This document shows, piece after piece, positions 1 through 7,103 of a DNA stretch of 13,812 nt (position 1 is the first letter of the stretch; every line of letters starts with the position of its first letter). Location of the stretch: the NCBI GenBank assembly GCA_021160705.1, contig JAGHBZ010000473.1:1-13812 (forward strand). Direction: 5' to 3'. This DNA comes from Candidatus Sumerlaeota bacterium. Its GTDB lineage: Bacteria > Sumerlaeota > Sumerlaeia > MWCT01 > JAGHBZ01. The notes under the pieces were generated by a model. That model was not told the DNA's origin, did no database searches, and was given only the letters and a program-made list of their open reading frames with translations. Position numbers and translations under genes: made by a program.

Positions 1-2
1 AC

Positions 3-185
3 CTTAACGAACCCTGGCGAAAACGCAAAGACGCCTACTCCTTGAGCCCGAACCAACTCCGCCGGGTGCTGGAGGCGTATCATCTTAGCGAGAAAATTAT
101 GCAACTTCTACCCATACAAGAGAAGATGCAAAAAATTCCGTTTTTCAAAGAGCGAATCTTTCAAGGATTAGCCAAAATCTTATGA
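3..185 (+). CDS. C-terminal fragment of an unidentified protein (possibly a methyltransferase)
   Basis: An open frame enters from the left edge and ends at TGA 183-185, giving the last 60 residues of a protein whose start lies outside the window. The tail is basic and helical and ends in KIL. It contains a stretch reading YSLSPNQLRRVLEAYHL. That stretch resembles the 'S-P-x-E-L-R-x-L-L-E-x-A-G-F' segment near the C-terminus of many class I SAM-dependent methyltransferases, but the glycine-rich SAM motif would lie outside the window, so this is only a suggestion. The gene converges on the glycosyltransferase gene with 62 bases between the stop codons. That gap ends in a T-rich run (237-249) without a convincing hairpin. 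Confidence 0.5.
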   Translation, partial: LNEPWRKRKDAYSLSPNQLRRVLEAYHLSEKIMQLLPIQEKMQKIPFFKERIFQGLAKIL

Positions 186-247
186 TTTAAAATCTATCAC
201 CTCAAAAAAGTGCTAAACTACAGTAAGGTCAATAGAATTTTGTTTTT

Positions 248-1909
248 TTAGTAAGCTCTGCTTTGAAATAAATACAGGCGTTTATTACGTGAATAAAATG
301 TCTTCGGCGATTTATATTTTACTACCACACGTTGCCGAAGCTCTTCTGGCAGACGTGTCCAGTATTTTCTGGTTGTTATGAAAAGAATTTTGTTATTCGC
401 CACTGAGCTAAGCACATCATCTTCGACCACTTTCACGTTTTTAGTAAATCGTGGAGTGAACCCTAAATAGTAATGTACGGCGTGATTATAATCACCGAAT
501 TCCACTATTTCATTCACCCTATTTTCCTTCAGCAGATTTAAGGCAATCTCTACAGCTTCTCTGGGTGAACGTTGATTATTGATTTTGTGGGCAAGAAAAA
601 GAGTCTGATAGATAAATAGCAAGGCAACACTTATTATCACACCCCAGAGAGCGCCTTTAATGGATCTCTCTGGCACAAGTACTCCTGCTATCACTGCAGT
701 GCCAACAATGATTAGCACATACTTCAGGGGTGGTGAGTGTTCTCCATTAAGTACAGGTAAGATTCTCTGAGCTGGCTGTAGTATCCCCCACACCAATAAC
801 CCTATTCCAGTGATTAGAACCACGTATCGGATGTAACCCCTGAGCGGATAAGTTTGCTTGCTCGTTAGTCTGCATAGCACACTATAGGTTAACAATGCTA
901 TAGGGGGCGCGGAAATGACACCATAATAAAACCGTTTGCTACTGACGAGCGATAGAACAATAAGTGAGATGATTGTCCAGAGTAAAGCCAATCCTGATTG
1001 CTCATCAATTCTCAGAGAGACCGCTTGCTTTTTCAGTCGTAAATAAACCACCCTGATAAGATAATAAAAGAACACACCGTATAAGAATATGCTCCAGGGG
1101 AAATAAAAGCTATCAAACTTGCTGAAATAATATTTTATTGGTTTAGCGTGTGGGGAGACCGAGCCAGTGACTCTTCCCAGCATCTCACCAATTATCACCC
1201 GAAAAAACTCAGGATGCGACAGATAAGCAAAAATAACCCAGGGAATGAAAATGATAATCATAACAAGAAGACCTGAAAGCCAGGGGAGCGCTAAAAACAC
1301 CCTAAGACGCCGATATAATATCGCATAAAGAAAGAGGGTAAGGAGAACAATTACCAAACCCAGGGGACCTTTGGTAAACATAGAAAGACCAAGTGCGAGA
1401 AAAAAAAGCAGTCCATAGAGTAAGGATTGGGTTCTCATAAACAGAAAGAAGAAAAGAATTGCGGTAGTGGAGAAGAAGGTCATAACCATATCTGGCTCGC
1501 CGAGTCGGGCAGAACCACGAAAAAGTAATGTAGTTGCCAGAATCAGCGGTAGAAATAAGGGATGCAGTCCTGTTCCCCGAGGGTACAGCGTCAAGCCAAG
1601 ATAAAATAGCACAAGTAAACATCCCATTCCAGCAAGGGCTGAGGGTAATCGTATAGTCCACTCATCAGACGTCTGAAACATCTTTATAATCAGTGCACCC
1701 AGCCAGTAAAAAAGTGGTGGTTTGGTAAGAAGCACGTGTCCATCTATCTCTGGAATTAGCCATTCCCCGCTTTTCACCATTTCCATTGAGATTAACAACC
1801 GTCTGGATTCAATGGTGTCGTAAAAGTCCAGACACCCAAGTCTGTAGAAGAAAAGAACAAACGAGATGAAACAAATTAAGAGCAAAGAATATATCTGTTT
1901 TTTCGCCAT
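248..1909 (-). CDS. Membrane glycosyltransferase, GT39/ArnT-like (PMT family)
   Basis: Integral membrane glycosyltransferase of the dolichyl-phosphate-mannose protein mannosyltransferase / ArnT superfamily. Members transfer a sugar from a polyprenyl-phosphate carrier to protein, lipid A or another envelope acceptor on the outer face of the inner membrane. The 553-residue protein has about a dozen hydrophobic segments, starting with residues 7-23. The first periplasmic loop carries the family's acidic signature, with D31 and E34 followed by R36-R37, E43 and, at 63-69, KPPLFYW. A mainly soluble C-terminal tail follows residue ~455. The length matches ArnT-like proteins (about 500-570). ATG at 1907-1909 is the only start that keeps the first membrane helix intact, and no good Shine-Dalgarno is visible before it. 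The gene is divergent from the epimerase. ArnT itself is not claimed because no arn genes are present; donor and acceptor are unknown. Confidence 0.88.
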   Translation of the reverse strand: MAKKQIYSLLLICFISFVLFFYRLGCLDFYDTIESRRLLISMEMVKSGEWLIPEIDGHVLLTKPPLFYWLGALIIKMFQTSDEWTIRLPSALAGMGCLLVLFYLGLTLYPRGTGLHPLFLPLILATTLLFRGSARLGEPDMVMTFFSTTAILFFFLFMRTQSLLYGLLFFLALGLSMFTKGPLGLVIVLLTLFLYAILYRRLRVFLALPWLSGLLVMIIIFIPWVIFAYLSHPEFFRVIIGEMLGRVTGSVSPHAKPIKYYFSKFDSFYFPWSIFLYGVFFYYLIRVVYLRLKKQAVSLRIDEQSGLALLWTIISLIVLSLVSSKRFYYGVISAPPIALLTYSVLCRLTSKQTYPLRGYIRYVVLITGIGLLVWGILQPAQRILPVLNGEHSPPLKYVLIIVGTAVIAGVLVPERSIKGALWGVIISVALLFIYQTLFLAHKINNQRSPREAVEIALNLLKENRVNEIVEFGDYNHAVHYYLGFTPRFTKNVKVVEDDVLSSVANNKILFITTRKYWTRLPEELRQRVVVKYKSPKTFYSRNKRLYLFQSRAY

Positions 1910-2170
1910 AAGTAATAGGATAAGTTATCCGGGGTTGACTTATTTCTGCAAGACCACGAGCCTATTGTGTTTCACAAAACTAAAATAGTGCAATTTATTC
2001 TTAGCCAGTCTCAGCAGGAATACAAATAAATTCTACTGTTTTTTTTCCTGATTTGAGCGCTGGATAAGCCCTTTAATGCTTTACATAAAGCGGGCGAATT
2101 TCTTATCTTTGTCTTTTATTTTTGGCGACGGAATTAATTAAGATGAGAGATGCTATAAAAGAGAGGTGAG
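1910..2170. other. Divergent intergenic spacer with small palindrome
   Basis: This 261-base AT-rich gap separates the divergently transcribed glycosyltransferase and epimerase genes, so it should hold both promoters. No pair of -35/-10 boxes close to consensus could be picked with confidence on either strand. A short perfect inverted repeat, TTGTG-TTT-CACAA (1965-1977), could be a small operator. An eight-T run at 2040-2047 is not preceded by a hairpin. The epimerase ribosome binding site GAGAGGTG (2161-2168) lies at the right end. Confidence 0.45.
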
Positions 2171-3163
2171 ATGAGTATACGTGTACTGGTCACAGGAGCG
2201 TCAGGCTTTATTGGGAGTCATCTTGCAGAACAACTGGCTCAACGGGGGTATGAAGTATTTTGTCTTGTCCGAAAAACCAGTAATGTAGAGTTCCTGAAGA
2301 CAATAGACGTTCATCTGCTTTACGGGGCACTGGAAGATAAAGAGTCACTGAAAAAAGCAGTCGCTGAGATGGATTATATTTATCATCCTGCCGGGCTCAT
2401 AAAAGCACGACGTCCCCGGGATTATTACCTCGTTAATTGCGATGGAACACGGAATCTTCTTCAGGCGGTGATTGATACTCAGCAGGCGATAAAACGTTTT
2501 GTTTTTTTCAGTAGCCAGGCAGCAAGCGGACCCAGTCGTGATGGAGCACCGATAACGGAAACCTCACCCTGCTATCCAATAACTGATTATGGAAAAAGCA
2601 AACTTGAGGCAGAGAAAGCGGTTCGTGAATTAGCCGATGCTCATTCTATACCATTCACTATTATTCGACCACCAGCAGTATTCGGACCTCGCGACAAAGA
2701 AATCCTGTTTTATTTTCAGCAGGCACAAAAAGGAAGCATTCCTGTTATCGGCAGCCCAGATAATCAGTTCAGTATTGTGTACGTGCGAGACCTGGTGGAA
2801 GGGACCATTCTTGCGGGAGAATCTGAGAAAGCCATTAACGAGACCTATTTCATCTGCTATCCCGAAGCATTGACCTGGCGACGGGTAGCAGAGTTGCTTG
2901 GCAAAACCCTTGAGACAAACTGCCGGGTGAAAACTATTCCATACCCGGTAGCTTATGGAGTGGCTATCATAAACGAGCTCTTTGCTACTCTTATTGGCAG
3001 GAGCGCAATGATTAATCGTCAGAAGCTCCGTGAATTCAACCAGGCTTACTGGATTTGTTCTCCGAATAAAATAAAAGTTCATCTTGGTTTCAGTGCGCAG
3101 ACTAACCTGACGGATGCCCTGCAAGCAACTGCAGACTGGTACAAATCAGCAGGCTGGCTTTAG
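2171..3163 (+). CDS. NAD(P)-dependent epimerase/dehydratase, extended SDR
   Basis: Soluble 330-residue oxidoreductase of the extended short-chain dehydrogenase/reductase family, which includes nucleotide-sugar epimerases, dehydratases and 3-beta-HSD-like enzymes. The N-terminal Rossmann fold has the dinucleotide motif TGASGFIGSH (G9, G12, G15). R34, at the end of the second strand (CLVRKTSN), suggests some NADP preference. The catalytic YGKSK gives Y140 and K144, with S114/S115 in FFSSQ as the partner serine. RPPAVFGPRD near residues 166-175 is the usual substrate-side motif. Length and motif order fit a complete enzyme. ATG 2171 is preceded at the right distance by GAGAGGTG. Its placement opposite a membrane glycosyltransferase suggests envelope sugar or lipid metabolism. 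The exact substrate cannot be named. Confidence 0.9.
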   Translation: MSIRVLVTGASGFIGSHLAEQLAQRGYEVFCLVRKTSNVEFLKTIDVHLLYGALEDKESLKKAVAEMDYIYHPAGLIKARRPRDYYLVNCDGTRNLLQAVIDTQQAIKRFVFFSSQAASGPSRDGAPITETSPCYPITDYGKSKLEAEKAVRELADAHSIPFTIIRPPAVFGPRDKEILFYFQQAQKGSIPVIGSPDNQFSIVYVRDLVEGTILAGESEKAINETYFICYPEALTWRRVAELLGKTLETNCRVKTIPYPVAYGVAIINELFATLIGRSAMINRQKLREFNQAYWICSPNKIKVHLGFSAQTNLTDALQATADWYKSAGWL

Positions 3164-3311
3164 TAAAAAACCTCTCTATTGTGTTACCAGAGGCAATAAA
3201 TCTTGTTCTGCGTAATCTGGAAAAATATGCGTAAATAAACTCTTTACTTCTAATACAGAGGTTCTTTATAATATAGAGCGAAAATTTGAGTTCAGTGTTG
3301 ATGCAAAAAAT
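3164..3311. other. Spacer between epimerase and tRNA-His
   Basis: The first part holds a weak inverted repeat, CCTCT...AGAGG with a 13-base loop (about 3170-3192), with no T run after it, so it is a doubtful terminator for the epimerase gene. The second part holds the tRNA promoter, listed separately. No open frame is supported here. Confidence 0.4.
3243..3272 (+). promoter_or_regulatory. Sigma-70-type promoter for the tRNA cluster
   Basis: A -35-like TTTACT (3243-3248, 4 of 6 to TTGACA) is followed after 18 bases by a perfect -10 hexamer TATAAT (3267-3272). The predicted start near 3279 gives a leader of about 33 bases before tRNA-His, as expected for processed tRNA transcripts. It probably drives at least the His and Arg(CCG) genes. 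Confidence 0.6.
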
Positions 3312-3390
3312 GGTGGGTGTAGCTCAGCCAGGATAGAGCACCAGGTTGTGGCCCTGGTGGTCGTGGGTTCAAGTCCCATCACCCACCCCA
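3312..3390 (+). tRNA. tRNA-His (anticodon GTG)
   Basis: Complete cloverleaf. The acceptor stem is GTGGGTG (3313-3319) with CACCCAC (3380-3386). The D arm is 3322-3339. The anticodon stem CCAGG/CCTGG encloses loop TTGTGGC with anticodon GTG at 3348-3350, and the T arm is GTGGG-TTCAAGT-CCCAT. The histidine-specific identity elements are present: discriminator C73 (3387) and an extra G at -1 (3312) that can pair with it. The 3' CCA is encoded at 3388-3390. This is the first of three tRNA genes. Confidence 0.97.
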
Positions 3391-3451
3391 TTCAAGATAA
3401 AAGACACAAGAAGAAGAAAACAGGAAGCGGGTTTTTTAAGAGCAATTGTGT

Positions 3452-3525
3452 GCGCCTGTAGCTCAGCTGGATAGAGCGGCGGCCTCCGGAGCCGCAGGTC
3501 GGAGGTTCAAATCCTCTCAGGCGCG
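3452..3525 (+). tRNA. tRNA-Arg (anticodon CCG)
   Basis: Complete cloverleaf. The acceptor stem is GCGCCTG (3452-3458) with CAGGCGC (3518-3524). The D arm is 3461-3477. Anticodon stem GCGGC/GCCGC encloses loop CTCCGGA with anticodon CCG at 3486-3488, which reads CGG. The T arm is GGAGG-TTCAAAT-CCTCT and the discriminator is G3525. No CCA is encoded (CTA follows), unlike the other two tRNAs here, so the end must be added by tRNA nucleotidyltransferase. It starts 61 bases after tRNA-His with no promoter between and is probably co-transcribed with it. Confidence 0.97.
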
Positions 3526-3711
3526 CTAATTTTTATTTATCGGACTCAGGCTCTGGGAAGCAAACTTTTTTCCAGCGAGTCTAAGTTGATTGGAAATATA
3601 ATGTCTCAGATAGAATAGGACATTCTGGGATTTAATCAGGCGGTAGTTTCTTATCTCAACTATCCGCATAATTTGCCTGAGAGCGAATAACCATCAGGGT
3701 CATAATAAAGC

Positions 3712-3788
<77 letters not shown>

Positions 3789-3854
3789 GATTCTATTGAA
3801 CACATACCATATTATTTTGTGGTTAAGAATTTGTTGTGCACAGTGGTACATCTG

Positions 3855-3893
3855 GCTTGAGCACCAGGGAGCTGGCACAATCCAGCCTCAAGC
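3855..3893 (+). promoter_or_regulatory. Possible structured leader upstream of the larA-like gene
   Basis: Outer stem GCTTGAG (3855-3861) pairs with CTCAAGC (3887-3893), and inner stem GCTGG (3871-3875) pairs with CCAGC (3882-3886) around the loop CACAAT. A nine-base bulge lies on the 5' side. The CTGG at 3872-3875 could instead pair with CCAG at 3864-3867, so two exclusive folds exist. No T run follows, so it is not an intrinsic terminator. It matches no riboswitch class I recognise. It may be part of the 5' untranslated region or simply a tRNA trailer. Confidence 0.35.
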
Positions 3894-3963
3894 AGGAAAT
3901 AGCCGTTTCGTAATGTCCCATAAGAGTTTTATATTTGATAACCTAACTACATCAGGATAAGTT

Positions 3964-5238
3964 GTGAGAGTTAAATTAGCATATTATAAAAAGGGGCTTG
4001 AGCTTGAGATACCTGAAACTCCGGGTTTTGTTGGAGTACTTCAAGCAAAAGACCCTCCTGCTCTTAAGGGGTCTGGAAAGGCGATAATAAAATGTCTTGG
4101 ACGACCTATCAATTCGCCTCCACTAAAAGAGATTGCCTATGGGAAAAAAGATGCCTGTATAGTTATTTCTGATATTACTCGTCCCGTACCAAATAAATTG
4201 ATTTTGCCACCCATCCTGGAGACGCTTGAGGAGCAAGGGGTCGTCCGTGAAAAAATAACTATCCTCATCGGCACAGGTATCCACAGACCAAATGAGGAAG
4301 AAGAATTGATTCAGCTTGTGGGTAAGGATATAGCAAGCTCATATAGAATAGTGAACCATTTGAGCCGACGTGATGAAGATATGACATATATGGGCAAGAC
4401 CTCAACAGGGATACCAATTTTTATCAACCGCTATTACGTAGAATCTGAGCTCAAAATCCTGACAGGGTTCATTGAGCCACATATGTGGGCTGGCTTTTCA
4501 GGAGGAAGAAAATCCATACTTCCGGGTATCTGTTCCCTGGAAACGATGAAATATATGCACGGTTATGAAATGGTGGCGCATCCCAACACTCGTTATGGGC
4601 TTCTGGAGGGCAATCCTTTTCACGAAGCTGGACTTGAAGTCCTGCGAATGGTTGGTGCGGATTTTATTGTTAACGTGACGCTTGACCAGAAGAAACGTAT
4701 CACCGGTGTCTGGTGCGGTGACCCTCAGGAGGCACACCTTCAGGGATGCAACTTCCTGAAGAAATATTGTCTAATCAAACTGGATGAACCGCTGGAGTTT
4801 GTCATCACTACTAACAGCGGTTATCCGTTGGACTGTGACCTTTATCAATCTGTAAAGGGGATAACAGGTGCGGCAAATGTGGTTCGTGATGGTGGCGCCA
4901 TACTCATTGCCACTGCCTGCTTTGAGGGTGTGGGTTCTGAGGATTATCAACGTCTGCTGGACAGGGTAGAGTCGGTAGATGGTTTCCTGAAAATGCTCAC
5001 CCAACCAGGGTTTTTCATCCCTGACCAATGGTGTGCTCAGGAGATGTATCAGGTATTGCGTCGTTGCCGAGTCGTCTTGTATGCGGAAGGGATACCATCC
5101 GAACATCTCCTGCGCTATCTGCTTGAGCCTGTTAATGACATTGAGAGCACAATCCAGTGTCTCCTTGATGAATACGGATATAATGCGCGCTGGGCGGTTA
5201 TCCCCTCAGGTCCATTGACCATCACCCAGCTTAAATAG
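3964..5238 (+). CDS. LarA-family nickel-pincer 2-hydroxyacid racemase/epimerase
   Basis: 424-residue protein of the lactate racemase family. These enzymes use a nickel-pincer nucleotide cofactor to racemise or epimerise alpha-hydroxyacids by hydride transfer. Residues known from Lactiplantibacillus plantarum LarA are all found at nearly identical positions: R73 (DITRPVP), H107 (GTGIHRP), H173 (EPHMWAGFSGGRK), the cofactor-tethering K183, H199 (MHG), Q295 and K298 (YQSVKG). The length matches the family (about 420-430). The start is GTG at 3964, supported by AGGA (3954-3957) six bases upstream. No larB, larC or larE lies nearby, so the cofactor must be made elsewhere. The substrate may be lactate, but LarA homologues acting on other hydroxyacids, including sugar acids, are known. 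I therefore withhold the symbol. The gene converges on the glycosidase gene. Confidence 0.9.
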   Translation: MRVKLAYYKKGLELEIPETPGFVGVLQAKDPPALKGSGKAIIKCLGRPINSPPLKEIAYGKKDACIVISDITRPVPNKLILPPILETLEEQGVVREKITILIGTGIHRPNEEEELIQLVGKDIASSYRIVNHLSRRDEDMTYMGKTSTGIPIFINRYYVESELKILTGFIEPHMWAGFSGGRKSILPGICSLETMKYMHGYEMVAHPNTRYGLLEGNPFHEAGLEVLRMVGADFIVNVTLDQKKRITGVWCGDPQEAHLQGCNFLKKYCLIKLDEPLEFVITTNSGYPLDCDLYQSVKGITGAANVVRDGGAILIATACFEGVGSEDYQRLLDRVESVDGFLKMLTQPGFFIPDQWCAQEMYQVLRRCRVVLYAEGIPSEHLLRYLLEPVNDIESTIQCLLDEYGYNARWAVIPSGPLTITQLK

Positions 5239-5301
5239 CTAGCCATTTCTAACAAGGGGTGCAGATACAGATATAAATAAAGTGCAGATTGCAGATTTGA
5301 C
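5239..5301. other. Convergent spacer with short direct repeats
   Basis: This 63-base gap lies between the convergent LarA-like and glycosidase stop codons. It contains GTGCAGAT twice (5259-5266 and 5282-5289), followed directly by TGCAGAT (5290-5296). No hairpin with a T tract is visible, so transcription termination here is not explained. Confidence 0.4.
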
Positions 5302-6987
5302 TTATTGGGTGTCAGCAGGTGATTCTCCGGGAATAAACTCAACAAAGACCGGGATTGTGTTTAACTCCAGCCGGACTTCACAATGAGCTGGTTTGGGCTT
5401 TATGTTAGGAGGGTGTTGTAGTGGATAAATCTTTGCTTTTCCCATTATATCAATGACTCTGGCAGACTCAGCTGGGAGTGAGAGTGAGATAATTTTTTCT
5501 TGGTGTGCCCAGATAATGATGACTTCTTTGTGTTGTGCTCTAAATTTATATGCCCATACATCTGAATTCGGGAGGGCGAGTCTGCCGCAGGGTCTATACC
5601 CCTTGAGTCTATCAGTCAAATTTGCAAATGCGACATAGGCGGGTTTTGGAATCCATCCTTTTTTTGTATTGGCAAAAATCCCCCAGTTTGACTTTCCGTG
5701 TTCCGTGAAGGCAGGAAAGAGAAAGAAGAACAATCTTTCCACTCCGTTGTTTAATGCCACTGCATACGCCTTTGGAATAAACGCAGCCTGCTCCTGCTCT
5801 TCTTTTGCCACTATATCAGGTAATTCAGCCAGTGCGGTTTTACCCATTTCGGTTATCCAGATTGGTTTTCGTGGACAGTGGTATTTGTTTAGCAGTTTTT
5901 TACTCCGCTCAATGAAGCTGATAACGCCCTCGGCTGGTCCGTAAAAGTGCATATTATAGATGTCAAAGAACTCGCATACACCGTGTTGAAAGACACGCTC
6001 CACATAAGGTTCACCTTCCGCGATGAGGTATCCTTGTTTTACCCAGGGACAGGCGACCTTCCCGGTGGCAAAGCTCCTTGAACCGATTAACACCCTGCAG
6101 GATGGGTCAGCCTTTTTCGCTGCGGTGTATGCAGTCTTTAACATCCTGGCATATTGTTCAGCACCCCCAACGAAGAACGTGGGTGAATCATATTCGTTCC
6201 AGATTTCCCAGTATTGGACCCTGCCTTTGAAATGCGACACCATACTGTACATAAAATCGTAGAGATATTTCATATCCTTAGGTGGGTAGCGGCGTCTCTC
6301 TTTCTCACCGGGAGGTGCAGTATCTGCCCAGGGTGGTAAGTCGTGAAAGACCTGTGAGATTTCCAGTCCAGCGTTATGGAATGCGTTTGCTGTGCGGTCG
6401 TATTCCTCCCAGTAAAACTTACCCGGAGAGGGTTCTACATCGTTCCAGGAGAGCCTGTCGCGAACACAACTTATACCAGCCATCTTGATAAGTCTCGCCG
6501 CATTCTCAAGCTCCTCCTCGGTCAGACAATACCAGGATAGTGCCGTGTCAATAGCAAAAGGCGATCTGGTAATCTCCGTGGTATAGGGTCTGCGTGTGAT
6601 TACGCCGAGGCGGACGTAAGTACTGGCAAGGTGTTTTTCGTCAATTGTTTCTGCTACGACTTTAAGAATATAGAATCCATTGGGCAGGGAGGCAAGACTG
6701 ATTGGTTTGACAAATTTTTTGTTTTTTATTTCTGTAGGGCGTAGCGAAATACTTTTGTCTTTGACAGTTTCGTTGTTAAAATCTGTCAGTTTTAGCTTCA
6801 ACAAAATAGGAGTACCTTGTGGAAAGTTAGTTCCTTTGATTTCCAGTTGTACGTCTTCATCGTTGAAAAAAATGTTACCGCTCCTGCGGTTGAAGATTTC
6901 AAGACAGGGTATTTGAGCTACCGCCATCATAGAAGAAAAGACAAAAAAAGCAATTAATGGAATAAGGTTTTTATGTTTAGTCTTCAT
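5302..6987 (-). CDS. Secreted glycoside hydrolase, clan GH-A type (GH39/GH5-like)
   Basis: 561-residue exported glycosidase. Residues 1-25 form a signal peptide with probable cleavage after AVA. Residues ~26-130 look like a beta-sandwich accessory domain. Residues ~140-460 form the TIM-barrel catalytic domain, and a short beta domain closes the C-terminus. The barrel shows the clan-A pair of glutamates: acid/base E265 in EIWNEYD and nucleophile E380 in WITEMGK. DRLSWNDVEPSPGKFYW (177-193) is the usual early-barrel signature. These features fit retaining enzymes of GH39, GH5 or relatives; the exact family and sugar cannot be fixed by eye. AAAGGA (6995-7000) lies seven bases before ATG 6987. 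The gene follows the beta-helix genes on the same strand but behind a terminator-like hairpin, with only about 40 bases for a promoter, so readthrough is the likely source of its mRNA. Confidence 0.85.
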   Translation of the reverse strand: MKTKHKNLIPLIAFFVFSSMMAVAQIPCLEIFNRRSGNIFFNDEDVQLEIKGTNFPQGTPILLKLKLTDFNNETVKDKSISLRPTEIKNKKFVKPISLASLPNGFYILKVVAETIDEKHLASTYVRLGVITRRPYTTEITRSPFAIDTALSWYCLTEEELENAARLIKMAGISCVRDRLSWNDVEPSPGKFYWEEYDRTANAFHNAGLEISQVFHDLPPWADTAPPGEKERRRYPPKDMKYLYDFMYSMVSHFKGRVQYWEIWNEYDSPTFFVGGAEQYARMLKTAYTAAKKADPSCRVLIGSRSFATGKVACPWVKQGYLIAEGEPYVERVFQHGVCEFFDIYNMHFYGPAEGVISFIERSKKLLNKYHCPRKPIWITEMGKTALAELPDIVAKEEQEQAAFIPKAYAVALNNGVERLFFFLFPAFTEHGKSNWGIFANTKKGWIPKPAYVAFANLTDRLKGYRPCGRLALPNSDVWAYKFRAQHKEVIIIWAHQEKIISLSLPAESARVIDIMGKAKIYPLQHPPNIKPKPAHCEVRLELNTIPVFVEFIPGESPADTQ

Positions 6988-7020
6988 AATATTGTCCTTT
7001 CTGCCAGGAAAAATGAAGCA

Positions 7021-7057
7021 AAAAGAAGGGGGCTAAACTCCGTCTCTTTAGCCCCCA
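7021..7057 (-). terminator. Intrinsic terminator or attenuator between beta-helix gene and glycosidase gene
   Basis: A perfect 10-base inverted repeat, GGGGGCTAAA (7029-7038) with TTTAGCCCCC (7048-7057), has a nine-base loop. Read on the minus strand it is followed by TTCTTTTT (7028-7021), an interrupted U tract. It lies 46 bases past the stop of the double-module beta-helix gene and 41 bases before the glycosidase start. It should end or reduce transcription leaving the beta-helix genes. Confidence 0.85.
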
Positions 7058-7103
7058 CATTTCATTGAGCGCTCATTCTATATAAGATACATAGCGCTCC
7101 ACA

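Noticed and set aside
2630..3124. 164-residue minus-strand open frame within the epimerase gene
   Set aside because: Antisense to a well-supported SDR gene; no ribosome site or domain.
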